DNA from: Pedobacter sp. PACM 27299
GTDB taxonomy: Bacteria > Bacteroidota > Bacteroidia > Sphingobacteriales > Sphingobacteriaceae
NCBI RefSeq assembly: GCF_001412655.1
Contig: NZ_CP012996.1
Coordinates: 620,001-684,000, forward strand
DNA length: 64,000 bases
Direction of reading: 5' to 3'
Both the position numbers and the translations under genes were made by a program. How positions within the stretch are numbered: position 1 is the first letter of the stretch; each line of letters starts with the position of its first letter. Below are positions 26,191 to 34,894 of the stretch, one piece after another. The notes below the pieces were generated by a model, which made no database searches, had not been told where the DNA came from, and saw nothing but the letters and a program-made list of their open reading frames with translations.

Positions 26191-27270
26191 TTATACATAG
26201 TGATTTCCATAGGTTTCTGCCATAGTTTTTACGACGTCTTTAATTTCCTGTTCCTGGTCTTTTGGGTAAATAAGTAAGGCATTGCCATCATCCACGACAA
26301 TAAAATTATCGAGACCTCTGATGACTGCCAGTTTGTTTTCATTGATCTGAATGATGCTGTTTTTGGTGTCTTTGACATTGATCTGAGGGGCAGAAATGAC
26401 GTTTCCTGCCGCATCTTTAGCTGCAGATTCATGTAAGGATGCCCAGGTGCCCAGATCAGACCAGCCGAAATCTGCCGGAATGGTGTAAATGTTATCCGCC
26501 TGCTCCATGATGGCATAATCGATAGAAATATTTGGAGCTTTTGGATACTGTGTGTCAATAAAAGCCCTTTCTTCCGGAAGATTGTAATATGGAGTTCCAG
26601 CTTCAAACAGCTCATGAATGCTGCTGGTATATTGCTTCAAAGCCTGAATGATTGATTTCGCCTTCCAGATAAAGATTCCTGCATTCCAGAGGTAATTTCC
26701 TTCTTTCAGGTACTCCATCGCAGTGGAAAGATTCGGTTTTTCCCTGAACTTCTCCACTTTATATATGCCTTTTTCACTTTCAGCCCCGTATTGAATATAA
26801 CCATATCCGGTATCTGGCCGTGTTGGACTGATGCCTAAAGTAACCAAGGCCTCATGGGTATCGGTATATGCCAGGGCCGCGCGGATTTTCTCTATAAAAA
26901 TAGCCTCATATTGTATAAAATGGTCGGAAGGAGCGACAACCAGATTGGCATCCGGGTTCAGTGCAGCCAGCTTAAAAGAAGCGTAGGCAATGCATGGTGC
27001 CGTATTGTTTCTGCTGGGTTCGCAAATCAGCTGGTCTGGAGAAATTCCAGGCAATTGTTCCTGCACAAGCTCACTATACTGACTATTCGTGACAATATAG
27101 AGGTGTGATGCCGGGCATAATTTCAGGAAACGCTCATAGGTGATTTGTAATAATGACCTTCCTGTTCCTAAAATATCTAAAAACTGCTTCGGAAAATGAT
27201 TACGGCTTTTTGGCCAAAAGCGACTGCCCACACCGCCGGCCATAATCAGTACATAATTGTTTTTATCCAT
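26191..27270 (-). CDS. manC: Mannose-1-phosphate guanylyltransferase
   Basis: A 359-residue nucleotidyltransferase making GDP-mannose from mannose 1-phosphate and GTP. The pyrophosphorylase signature MAGGVGSRFWPKSRNHFPKQFLDILG is at the N-terminus; further family motifs are VVAPSDHFIQ, FREKPNLSTAMEYL, YLWNAGIFIWK and DFGWSDLGTW. Length indicates a single-domain ManC without the phosphomannose isomerase part seen in bifunctional forms. It sits between ugd and wzi on the minus strand. Product GDP-mannose may feed mannosyl or, after conversion elsewhere, fucosyl residues; no GDP-mannose dehydratase lies in this window. Confidence 0.95.
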   Translation of the reverse strand: MDKNNYVLIMAGGVGSRFWPKSRNHFPKQFLDILGTGRSLLQITYERFLKLCPASHLYIVTNSQYSELVQEQLPGISPDQLICEPSRNNTAPCIAYASFKLAALNPDANLVVAPSDHFIQYEAIFIEKIRAALAYTDTHEALVTLGISPTRPDTGYGYIQYGAESEKGIYKVEKFREKPNLSTAMEYLKEGNYLWNAGIFIWKAKSIIQALKQYTSSIHELFEAGTPYYNLPEERAFIDTQYPKAPNISIDYAIMEQADNIYTIPADFGWSDLGTWASLHESAAKDAAGNVISAPQINVKDTKNSIIQINENKLAVIRGLDNFIVVDDGNALLIYPKDQEQEIKDVVKTMAETYGNHYV

Positions 27271-27282
27271 GTTTTTCAGGTG

Positions 27283-28665
27283 TTATAAAGACACAAGTTC
27301 ATTTAGATTACCTGTGAGGTCTGCTTGATCTCCCTCCTCAGCTGCGTTTGCACCAGGAATAATTAAAGACCTTCCAATGCTATTATAATAATATCCTAAG
27401 TCGATCATTTTTTGAAGATCATATAGATTTCGGCCATCAAAAATGACTTTATGGTCCATGGTCTCCTCCATCTTTTCAAAATCTGGATTTCTGAAAACTG
27501 ACCATTCTGTTGCGATTAACAGTGCATCTGCGCCTTTCAAAGCATCATATTGGTTGCTGGCATAACTGATTTGATCACCTAATAGGGCCTTGATATTATC
27601 CATTCCTTCAGGGTCAAAAGCAGTGATTGTTGCACCATTAAGTAGCAGTCTGCTGATGATGTATAATGCTGGTGCCTCCCTGATGTCGTCTGTTTCAGGC
27701 TTGAAAGCCAAGCCCCATAATGCAAAATGTTTGCCTTTCAGATCCCCTTTATAATATTTCAAAACCTTATCTACCAGTACCGTTTTTTGTTTTTCATTTA
27801 CGGTCATGACTGCTTTTAAAATCTGGAAATCATATTGATTTTCTGCTGCTGATTTCGACAGTGCCTGTACGTCTTTAGGGAAGCAGCTGCCACCATAACC
27901 AAGACCAGGGAATAGAAAACGCTTGCCAATCCGTTCATCAGAACCAATTCCCATACGCACTGAATCCACATCGGCATAAACCAGCTCGCATAAATTAGCA
28001 ATCTCATTCATGAATGTGATTTTAGTGGCAAGAAATGCGTTTGCAGCGTATTTAGTAAGTTCCGAAGACTTTTCATTCATAAACAAAATCGGATTTCCGG
28101 ACCTGACATAAGGTGCATACAGCTCGGTCATCAGTTTCTTTGCCTTTTCACTTTTTGTCCCGATCACTACGCGATCTGGTTTCATAAAGTCTTCAACTGC
28201 AACTCCTTCTCTTAAAAATTCAGGATTGGAAACGACATCTACTTCTACAGCCGTATTGGCTTTGAAGACTGCCTTTACCTGATCTGCCGTACCCACAGGA
28301 ACGGTAGATTTGTTGACAATCACTTTATAAGAAGTGATCAGTTTTGAGACATCTGCTGCAGCACCAAGGATATAAGAAAGATCTGCATTACCATCTCCAC
28401 CCGGCGGCGTTGGCAATGCCATAAAGATAATCTGTGCATCTTTAATCGCCATGGCCAGGTTGGTAGTGAAACTCAACCTCTTTTGAGAGATGTTTCTCAG
28501 AAACAAAATGTCCAGTCCTGGTTCATAAATTGGAATAATCCCATGCTGCATCTTTTCAACCTTCAGCTGATCAATGTCTACACAGATCACCTCATTTCCT
28601 GTCTCAGCGAGACAAGTACCGGTCACTAAACCGACGTACCCTGTTCCTATTACCGCGATTTTCAT
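27283..28665 (-). CDS. ugd: UDP-glucose 6-dehydrogenase
   Basis: A 460-residue NAD-dependent enzyme oxidising UDP-glucose to UDP-glucuronate. The N-terminal Rossmann motif is MKIAVIGTGYVGLVTGTCLAETG; NPEFLREG and the catalytic C261 in GYGGSCFPKD are present, and the C-terminal UDP-binding domain includes WGLAFKPETDDIREAP. A ~20-residue acidic tail (AAEEGDQADLTGNLNEL) extends beyond the usual end. It is the first gene of the minus-strand unit, divergent from the initiating transferase gene across a 271-bp AT-rich spacer. It implies glucuronic acid (or a derivative) in the polymer. UDP-N-acetyl-mannosamine dehydrogenases are related, but the motifs favour UDP-glucose. Confidence 0.95.
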   Translation of the reverse strand: MKIAVIGTGYVGLVTGTCLAETGNEVICVDIDQLKVEKMQHGIIPIYEPGLDILFLRNISQKRLSFTTNLAMAIKDAQIIFMALPTPPGGDGNADLSYILGAAADVSKLITSYKVIVNKSTVPVGTADQVKAVFKANTAVEVDVVSNPEFLREGVAVEDFMKPDRVVIGTKSEKAKKLMTELYAPYVRSGNPILFMNEKSSELTKYAANAFLATKITFMNEIANLCELVYADVDSVRMGIGSDERIGKRFLFPGLGYGGSCFPKDVQALSKSAAENQYDFQILKAVMTVNEKQKTVLVDKVLKYYKGDLKGKHFALWGLAFKPETDDIREAPALYIISRLLLNGATITAFDPEGMDNIKALLGDQISYASNQYDALKGADALLIATEWSVFRNPDFEKMEETMDHKVIFDGRNLYDLQKMIDLGYYYNSIGRSLIIPGANAAEEGDQADLTGNLNELVSL

Positions 28666-28936
28666 AAATGATTTAATTTTTAATCTTATTTTATTGTAAA
28701 AATACCCATCATTTTGCGAAATGAAGTCCTGTGTATGTTGTTAATGTTGTTGTTTTTGTTAAAATACCTATTTGTGGGGAGCTTTTTATTCCGTAATGGA
28801 GTTAATTTTGGTGAATGTTATTGCGTTTTTAATCTAGCGGGATTATTTCCTGTTGTTATTTTTAATAATAATTGATTTTTTGAGTAGTGTTTATTGATAA
28901 TGCTTTAATAATTCAAACTAATTTATCCAAATCCAG
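28666..28936. promoter_or_regulatory. Divergent control region of the polysaccharide locus
   Basis: This 271-bp AT-rich spacer separates the minus-strand ugd unit from the plus-strand transferase-rfb unit. It holds two approximate copies of the TACCCATTATTGGGTA motif: TACCCATCATTTTGCG at 28703-28718 (11 of 16) and TACCTATTTGTGGGGA at 28765-28780 (12 of 16). No exact TAnnTTTG box was found on either strand. The rest is T-rich without clear structure. Confidence 0.5.
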
Positions 28937-30328
28937 ATGCAGACTCGTTATTTGTACTTACTTAGATACATTTTGCCAATTATCGATGTGGCAATGCTTA
29001 ATTTAATCTATGTCTTAGCTTATTATCTTACGGAATATCTGGGAAAGACAGTTTCTTATGAGCTTTGGCGTCATTATATGGTCGTTTGTAACCTTGCATG
29101 GCTGTTTAACTCAGCAATTTTTGGTCTTTATACAGATTATGGCTCCAGAAAGTTGGAAAGAATTTATAGAGGAACCTGGAGAAGTGTGGCCTTACACGCG
29201 GTGATTTTTGCTTTATACCTGCTGTTTTCAAGGGATATTGAATTTTCAAGGACTTTTTTAGTGGTGTTTTATGCCTTATTAGTGTTCGGATTTGTACTGA
29301 ATCGTTTTCTTGGGACGGCTTTTCAGTCCCTGCTGGTCCATAAGTTTAATGTCAGTAAAAAGGTGGCTTTGATTGGGGTAAACCCAACAGGTTTAAGGTT
29401 GGCTCATTACCTTGATCGTCAGTATAATATAGATTTTTATGGTTATATTGATGACGGAAGCCGCATTTATGCGGACGAAAACGGTCGCCTATCCACAAAC
29501 TTCATCTCAAAAATGGGAAAAGCTGCATTAAACGGAGTGAAAGACATCTACGTCTCTTTGGAACCGCATAAAATGGCATTGGTACAGCCGTTTTTGCAGG
29601 AAGCCGATAAACATTGTCTCCGTGTAAAATTCATTCCCGATATGGCCACTACCATCGCCACACCTTATACCATTAGTTACGTAGGTGGGGAATTTCCTGT
29701 CATTTCACTAAGAAAAGAACCATTGGAAAGTATTGGAAATCGCTTCAAAAAACGTGCTTTCGACATTGTTTTTAGTCTGGGTGTGATTGTCTTTCTGATG
29801 AGCTGGCTTTATCCATTAATCGCTATTCTGATTAAAATGGAAAATAGAGGGCCAGTGCTGTTTAAACAGCTTAGAAGCGGGCGCAACGACGAGCCTTTCT
29901 ATTGTTATAAGTTCCGGAGTATGAAGGTCAACAACGACAGTGACCAGAAACAGGCAACAAAAGATGACGATCGGATCACCGGTATCGGAAAGTTCCTGCG
30001 TAAATCCAGCCTGGATGAACTTCCGCAGTTCTTTAATGTATTAATGGGTAATATGAGCGTAGTGGGACCAAGGCCGCACATGCTGAAACATACAGAAGAA
30101 TACCGCGCCATCATCAACCAGTTTATGGTGAGGCATTTCCTGAAACCAGGCATCACCGGATGGGCACAGGTAAACGGCCTTAGAGGAGAAACAAAGGAAG
30201 AAGGCGCTATGCAGAAACGGGTGCAGCACGATATTTGGTATCTGGAGAACTGGACCGCTATGTTAGAAGTAAAGATTGTGTTTATGACAGTCATCAATAT
30301 GATCAAAGGAGAAGATAATGCCTATTAA
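28937..30328 (+). CDS. Polyprenyl-phosphate hexose-1-phosphate transferase (WcaJ-like)
   Basis: A 463-residue polytopic enzyme that starts repeat-unit synthesis by transferring a sugar 1-phosphate, probably glucose, to undecaprenyl phosphate. About four N-terminal helices (~10-125) are followed by a CoA-binding-like domain (~130-255) and another helix (~280-300). The catalytic C-terminal domain carries KRAFDIVFSLGVIV, KFRSMKVNNDSDQK, LRKSSLDELPQFFNVLMGNMSVVGPRPH and KPGITGWAQVNGLRGET. This five-helix layout is that of WcaJ/WbaP-type polyisoprenyl-phosphate hexose transferases. It heads the second plus-strand unit with rfbB-rfbD-rfbA. Galactose rather than glucose is possible. Confidence 0.92.
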   Translation: MQTRYLYLLRYILPIIDVAMLNLIYVLAYYLTEYLGKTVSYELWRHYMVVCNLAWLFNSAIFGLYTDYGSRKLERIYRGTWRSVALHAVIFALYLLFSRDIEFSRTFLVVFYALLVFGFVLNRFLGTAFQSLLVHKFNVSKKVALIGVNPTGLRLAHYLDRQYNIDFYGYIDDGSRIYADENGRLSTNFISKMGKAALNGVKDIYVSLEPHKMALVQPFLQEADKHCLRVKFIPDMATTIATPYTISYVGGEFPVISLRKEPLESIGNRFKKRAFDIVFSLGVIVFLMSWLYPLIAILIKMENRGPVLFKQLRSGRNDEPFYCYKFRSMKVNNDSDQKQATKDDDRITGIGKFLRKSSLDELPQFFNVLMGNMSVVGPRPHMLKHTEEYRAIINQFMVRHFLKPGITGWAQVNGLRGETKEEGAMQKRVQHDIWYLENWTAMLEVKIVFMTVINMIKGEDNAY

Positions 30329-30348
30329 CAGCTTTTAAAGTATATAAA

Positions 30349-31410
30349 ATGAGGAAAAAGATTTTAATTACCGGGGGAGCGGGTTTTATTGGCTCTCATG
30401 TAGTCAGACAGTTTATTAAAAAATACGCTGATTACGAGATTATTAACCTGGATAAGTTGACTTATGCAGGTAATCTGCTGAACCTTAGGGATGTGGAAGA
30501 TGCCCCAAATTACCGTTTCATCAAAGGAGACATCACCGATTCGACATTCATAACGGAATTTTTTTATCAGGAAAAACCCGATGCAGTCATTCACCTGGCC
30601 GCCGAATCGCATGTGGATCGCTCCATTAGCAACCCTATGGAATTTGTGATGACCAATGTAATCGGGACGGTTAATCTATTAAATGCAGCAAAAGAAATCT
30701 GGAAAGGCGAGTATGCCCATCATCGTTTCTACCATGTGAGTACGGATGAAGTATATGGCTCTTTGGGCGAAATGGGGATGTTTACTGAAAAAACAGCTTA
30801 TGATCCACACAGCCCATATTCCGCCTCAAAAGCAAGTTCAGATCATTTTGTTCGCGCTTACCATGATACTTATGGCTTGGATGTAGTCATTTCTAACTGT
30901 TCAAACAATTATGGATCTCATCATTTTCCGGAGAAATTAATCCCATTGGCGATTAATAATATCAAAAATAATAAGCCCGTTCCCGTATATGGAAAGGGGG
31001 AAAATATCAGAGATTGGCTTTGGGTAGAAGACCATGCTGCGGCAATAGACCGGATCTTTCACCAGGCTAAAGCTGGCGATACCTATAATATTGGAGGTCA
31101 TAATGAGTGGAAAAACATAGACCTGATCCATTTGCTATGTCGGATAATGGACGAAAAACTCGGCCGTGAAGCAGGGGCATCCGCAGCGTTGATTACTTAT
31201 GTAACAGACCGTGCAGGCCATGATCTTCGCTATGCCATTGACTCCAGCAAATTACAGCATGAACTGAACTGGACGCCTTCTTTGCAGTTTGAAGAAGGAT
31301 TGGCGAAAACAGTAGATTGGTACCTGGAAAATGGCGAATGGTTAGAAAACGTAACTTCAGGGGTATATCAGGACTATTACAACGAACAATATGCAGCACA
31401 TGAGCAATAA
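30349..31410 (+). CDS. rfbB: dTDP-glucose 4,6-dehydratase
   Basis: A 353-residue extended SDR enzyme converting dTDP-glucose to dTDP-4-keto-6-deoxyglucose. It shows the NAD motif GGAGFIGSHV, the YHVSTDEVYGSLG segment with the Thr-Asp-Glu catalytic residues typical of RfbB, the YSASKASSDHF Tyr-x3-Lys motif, and NNYGSHHFPEKLIPL. It is the second step of dTDP-L-rhamnose synthesis. It follows the initiating transferase by 20 bp and overlaps rfbD at its 3' end, consistent with one transcript. Confidence 0.96.
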   Translation: MRKKILITGGAGFIGSHVVRQFIKKYADYEIINLDKLTYAGNLLNLRDVEDAPNYRFIKGDITDSTFITEFFYQEKPDAVIHLAAESHVDRSISNPMEFVMTNVIGTVNLLNAAKEIWKGEYAHHRFYHVSTDEVYGSLGEMGMFTEKTAYDPHSPYSASKASSDHFVRAYHDTYGLDVVISNCSNNYGSHHFPEKLIPLAINNIKNNKPVPVYGKGENIRDWLWVEDHAAAIDRIFHQAKAGDTYNIGGHNEWKNIDLIHLLCRIMDEKLGREAGASAALITYVTDRAGHDLRYAIDSSKLQHELNWTPSLQFEEGLAKTVDWYLENGEWLENVTSGVYQDYYNEQYAAHEQ

Positions 31411-32260
31411 AAAAATACTTGTTTTTGGCGGACTTGGGCAGCTCGGTCAATGTTTGAGCAAAGTCACTAAAGACCGTAATACCGCTTCTTTTGTTTTTCT
31501 GGATGAAGTAGTTGGAGATATCCTGGATCTGGATAAATTAAGCCTTTTGTTTCAAAAGGAATCCCCGGAATTTGTCATCAATTGTGCGGCCTATACGGCA
31601 GTAGATAAAGCGGAAGATGAACCTGAGCTTTGTGAAAAGATAAACAGTATCGGGGCGGCAAATCTGGCTCGGTTCTGCGCAGAATTTAAAGCCACATTGA
31701 TCCATATTTCCACTGATTTCGTTTTTGAAGGGAATGTGCCTGCCCTATTGAAAGAAACCGATGCGGCCTCCCCAATCAATGTTTATGGGAAGACCAAATT
31801 GCAGGGAGAAATGGAAATTGCGAAATGTCTGGAGGCGCATTACATCTTGCGCACCAGCTGGCTGTATTCAGAATTTGCAGGTAATTTTGTGAAAACCATG
31901 CTTAAACTGGGTTCGGAACGCGAAGAACTGAGTGTCATAGTGGATCAGGTAGGTACCCCAACTTATGGGGTAGACCTCGCTGCGGTAATTCTTGACCTCG
32001 TTGATTCCGGTCAGAAAGCTTATGGGACCTACCATTATAGCAATGATGGCCTGTGTTCCTGGTATGATTTTGCAAAAGCAATTTTCGAAATCAGCGGTGC
32101 TAAACTGACGGTTTATCCCATTCCAACAAGTGCTTATCCTACCAAAGCCAGGCGTCCGTCCTTCTCTGTGATGGATAAAACTAAAATTAAAACCACATTT
32201 AACCTTGAAATTCCTTATTGGAGAGCTAGTCTGGTTAAGTGTATTCACGCAATAAAATAA
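31400..32260 (+). CDS. rfbD: dTDP-4-dehydrorhamnose reductase
   Basis: A 286-residue SDR enzyme catalysing the last step of dTDP-L-rhamnose formation. Motifs: NADPH loop [35 protein letters not shown] and YGKTKLQGE (Tyr-x3-Lys), then [20 protein letters not shown] choose the ATG at 31400 ([11 protein letters not shown]), overlapping rfbB by 11 bp; an ATG three codons earlier at 31391 is possible. The gene order is rfbB-rfbD-rfbA with no rfbC between. Confidence 0.94.
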   Translation: MSNKKILVFGGLGQLGQCLSKVTKDRNTASFVFLDEVVGDILDLDKLSLLFQKESPEFVINCAAYTAVDKAEDEPELCEKINSIGAANLARFCAEFKATLIHISTDFVFEGNVPALLKETDAASPINVYGKTKLQGEMEIAKCLEAHYILRTSWLYSEFAGNFVKTMLKLGSEREELSVIVDQVGTPTYGVDLAAVILDLVDSGQKAYGTYHYSNDGLCSWYDFAKAIFEISGAKLTVYPIPTSAYPTKARRPSFSVMDKTKIKTTFNLEIPYWRASLVKCIHAIK

Positions 32261-32267
32261 AGCATAC

Positions 32268-33128
32268 ATGAAAGGAATTATACTTGCCGGGGGAAGCGGT
32301 ACGCGTTTACACCCTTTAACCCTGGTAATGAGTAAGCAAATGATGCCGGTTTATGATAAGCCGATGATTTACTACCCATTGTCTACTTTAATGCTGGCAG
32401 GCATTAACGAGATCTTAATTATATCAACACCGCATGACCTTCCTAATTTTGAGAAATTGCTGGGTGATGGTACTCAGCTGGGCTGTAAGTTTTCTTATGC
32501 CGTACAGCAGGAACCGAATGGTTTGGCACAAGCCTTCGTGATTGGTGCAGATTTTATCGGAACAGACAAAGTGGCATTGGTACTTGGAGATAACATATTC
32601 TATGGGGATGGAATGGCCAGGTTATTGCAAAGCAGCGCTGATCCTGAAGGTGGGGTGGTCTTTGCATATCCCGTGTCAGATCCTGAACGTTATGGGGTTG
32701 TAGAATTCGATGCCAACAATAAGGCCGTTTCTATCGAAGAGAAGCCAGCTCTTCCTAAATCTGATTATGCCGTTCCGGGCCTGTATTTCTACGATAATTC
32801 TGTAGTAGAAATCGCTAGAAACATTAAACCTTCTCCAAGAGGGGAGTATGAAATTACAGACGTAAATAAGGTCTATCTGGAGCAGGGGAGGCTTAAAGTA
32901 GGGGTGTTGAGCAGGGGAACAGCCTGGTTAGATACCGGTACTTTTGCTTCCTTAATGCAGGCAGGACAGTTTGTACAAGTTATCGAAGAACGTCAGGGAT
33001 TAAAGATCGGATGTATTGAAGAGGTCGCTTACCGTATGAACTTTATTGACCGGGAACAGCTGTCTAAAATTGCTGCTCCATTGGTCAAAAGCGGTTATGG
33101 CGCCTACCTGTTAAAAATGATTAAATAG
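32268..33128 (+). CDS. rfbA: Glucose-1-phosphate thymidylyltransferase
   Basis: A 286-residue nucleotidyltransferase making dTDP-glucose from glucose 1-phosphate and dTTP, the first step toward dTDP-rhamnose. The N-terminal motif [46 protein letters not shown] is diagnostic; [18 protein letters not shown] and [10 protein letters not shown] follow. Its length is standard for the short RmlA form. It starts 7 bp after rfbD and is the last gene of the polysaccharide locus; a GC-rich hairpin about 200 bp downstream probably ends the transcript. Confidence 0.96.
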   Translation: MKGIILAGGSGTRLHPLTLVMSKQMMPVYDKPMIYYPLSTLMLAGINEILIISTPHDLPNFEKLLGDGTQLGCKFSYAVQQEPNGLAQAFVIGADFIGTDKVALVLGDNIFYGDGMARLLQSSADPEGGVVFAYPVSDPERYGVVEFDANNKAVSIEEKPALPKSDYAVPGLYFYDNSVVEIARNIKPSPRGEYEITDVNKVYLEQGRLKVGVLSRGTAWLDTGTFASLMQAGQFVQVIEERQGLKIGCIEEVAYRMNFIDREQLSKIAAPLVKSGYGAYLLKMIK

Positions 33129-33330
33129 AGCATTCTCGTGTATTTTTTTAACTCTATTGTTTTCTTTTTTCAGCATAGTTTATAATATTTTTAGTCGTAT
33201 TTTCTCTAATGACTTTTTTAAAATATAGAAATCTTATGTTAGGTATTGATTCTTGTATTTTCGGACAGTTTTGTAGGTAAATCATACAATTTTAAGCCTT
33301 AATAATCTGTCATTTTAGACAAGTGTTGTA

Positions 33331-33359
33331 TTTAGGCCGATCTGATCGGCCAAATTTTT
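33331..33359 (+). terminator. Terminator of the transferase-rfb operon
   Basis: GGCCGATC (33335-33342) and its exact complement (33344-33351) are separated by one base; flanking TTT and AAA can extend the pairing past a bulge, and a T5 run follows at 33355-33359. It is the first strong hairpin after rfbA (about 200 bp downstream). Confidence 0.6.
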
Positions 33360-33372
33360 CATAAATTACTAT

Positions 33373-33453
33373 AAAAGCATCCTTTTAACTCAGTGTAATC
33401 CATTTATTGAATCCCTGTTCAATAAAATCACTAGTTATAGGGATGCTTTTTTT
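33373..33453 (+). ncRNA. Elaborately folded RNA element ending in a T7 run
   Basis: Four nested helices can form without conflict. AAAAGCATCC (33373-33382) pairs with 33441-33450; TAACT (33386-33390) with 33433-33437; AGTG (33392-33395) with 33429-33432; TTTATTGAA (33403-33411) with 33418-33426 around a 6-nt loop. A 3-by-3 internal loop separates the first two, and T7 follows the outer stem (33447-33453). A small RNA ending in its own terminator, or a riboswitch-like 3' element, would look like this. No known class is recognised and no promoter is proven; a simple terminator or short inverted-repeat element remains possible. Confidence 0.4.
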
Positions 33454-34054
33454 GGGTACTTGGATTAGTTTTTGTGGTTAAATGGTCATTAGAAATTCAA
33501 TTCCGAAGGAATTTTTCATTCCTGGAGGTTGTGAATCATTTGAGTTTCTTTTAAATTAAAATAACTAGTTTTTTATGCTGATGCTCATCCTTAGTTTATG
33601 TCTGTTCAAATCCACATTGCTCTTCATTCGAAGCAATAATCTTCCATTTGTATCGTTTTTCAATTGTCACTTTATTGATACCTTCTGATGAGGCAAGTTG
33701 AAATTTGTTCAAATCAGTCGAAAATGATGGTTTTTGATTGGAGGAAAGAGGAGGCGCCTTAAGAGAATAACTAGTTACACCCTTTTAAATATGAATCTAA
33801 TCAATCCATAATTATTAATCTAATCCCTATTTACAATGTTAAATTATTATCTTAATTCTTTCGCTTTACGAGTCGTGAGCGAAACCAGTCAACGCTATGA
33901 TGAGCGATCTTTAGACGTCAATTTGTTAATGAATAATTGTATCTGGTAGCAGTTTGGGGTTATCTACTTTTAACCTCCCAGCGCCTTTCAGTTTACATTT
34001 TTAGAGAAGATAAAGAACCCGTTTTTTATTTTTTTAATCTATTTAATTAACCTT

Positions 34055-34828
34055 ATGGAATCTAATAACAACGTCATACACGATACCTGGAACAGGTATA
34101 GTGATTTTTACACACGTTCGACTATAGCCCTGCCTGAAGTGAATTTAGATCAGTTTTTGCCCTCATTTCTTAGCTCGGGCAACTTTTACTATTTAGTTGA
34201 TTTTTGCGATAAAAAAATCAAATATATAGACCCGGGTATTGCAGATGTTTTAGGCCTTGACCCTTCATCCGCCACTGTAGATGATATTTTAGGACGTATA
34301 CATCCTGAGGATGTCAATTACGTAGCCCAGACTGAATCAGCAAGCGTTCGATTTATGCTGGATCAAATGAACAAAGAAAGCATTAAGAGCTATTATAAAA
34401 CATCTTATTGTTTTCGGTTTAAATTGGCAGATGGCAGTTATGAATTGTTTCACAATGAATCTGTTTACCTTTCAAAAGATGATTCAGGACGAATCAATCA
34501 GGTATTGCACATTCATACCAATGTGAACCACATCACCTCTGTCAATAATTATATGCCTTCACTGGTAGACACAAAAGGAATCAAGAAAGTTTGGCCGGTA
34601 AATGTCAGCCGTGATCCGGAAAGCCAGCCCTTGAATTTGCAGTTCAGCAAAAGAGAAATGGAAATCATTAAACTGATTGCATTGGGCTATAAAAGTGAAG
34701 AGATTGCGGATAGCTTATTCATCTCTCTGCACACGGTGCATTCACATCGTAAAAATATCATTAGGAAGTCTGGCGTCAAAACCAGCTCTGAACTGATTAG
34801 CTTATGTGTGAGAGAAGGCTTGATCTAA
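34055..34828 (+). CDS. PAS-domain LuxR-type transcriptional regulator
   Basis: A 257-residue protein. Residues ~35-165 form a PAS_3-like fold (FYYLVDFCDKKIKYIDPGIADVLGLDPSSATVDDILGRIHPEDV, later ELFHNESVYLSKDDSGRI), a likely ligand or redox sensor. Residues ~195-257 are a GerE/LuxR helix-turn-helix: LQFSKREMEIIKLIALGYKSEEIADSLFISLHTVHSHRKNIIRKSG. It lacks a receiver domain, so it is not a classical two-component regulator; the PAS domain probably senses the signal directly. It stands alone after a 926-bp spacer and converges on the NACHT-like gene, sharing a bidirectional terminator. Its regulon is unknown; control of the neighbouring polysaccharide locus is possible but untested. Confidence 0.9.
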   Translation: MESNNNVIHDTWNRYSDFYTRSTIALPEVNLDQFLPSFLSSGNFYYLVDFCDKKIKYIDPGIADVLGLDPSSATVDDILGRIHPEDVNYVAQTESASVRFMLDQMNKESIKSYYKTSYCFRFKLADGSYELFHNESVYLSKDDSGRINQVLHIHTNVNHITSVNNYMPSLVDTKGIKKVWPVNVSRDPESQPLNLQFSKREMEIIKLIALGYKSEEIADSLFISLHTVHSHRKNIIRKSGVKTSSELISLCVREGLI

Positions 34829-34845
34829 CCTGAATCTAATCAAAT

Positions 34846-34882
34846 AAAACAGCCTGTATTTCAATGAAATACAGGCTGTTTT
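34846..34882. terminator. Bidirectional terminator
   Basis: An 18-bp perfect inverted repeat (34846-34863 with 34865-34882, arm AAAACAGCCTGTATTTCA) is centred on one base. The A4/T4 ends serve both directions, so it can stop the plus-strand LuxR gene and the minus-strand NACHT-like gene that end on either side. Confidence 0.85.
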
Positions 34883-34894
34883 GCTAAAAGTAAT

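Larger units (their letters stand above)
33129..34054. other. 926-bp gene-free region downstream of rfbA
   Basis: No ORF of 60 codons or more occurs here. It contains the GC-rich palindrome at 33331-33359, the folded element at 33373-33453, and AT-rich sequence after that. AATCTAATC appears at 33794-33802 and 33817-33825 and again at 34833-34841 beyond the next gene. A 37-codon ORF (33836-33949, MLNYYLNSFALRVV...) has no recognised similarity and may be chance. The last ~100 bp should hold the promoter of the LuxR-type gene, but no exact TAnnTTTG box was found. Confidence 0.6.

Noticed and set aside
26229..26615. A 128-codon frame overlapping manC on the same strand
   Set aside because: It is an out-of-frame reading of manC, which is complete with all motifs; its composition is not protein-like.
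33373..33453. Inverted repeats interpreted as a MITE or insertion-sequence remnant
   Set aside because: No target-site duplication, transposase fragment or second copy was seen in the window; nested internal helices with a T-run fit an RNA fold better.
33836..33949. A 37-codon ORF in the gene-free region
   Set aside because: No recognisable motif, no promoter box directly upstream and no operon context; it is short enough to occur by chance in this length of sequence.
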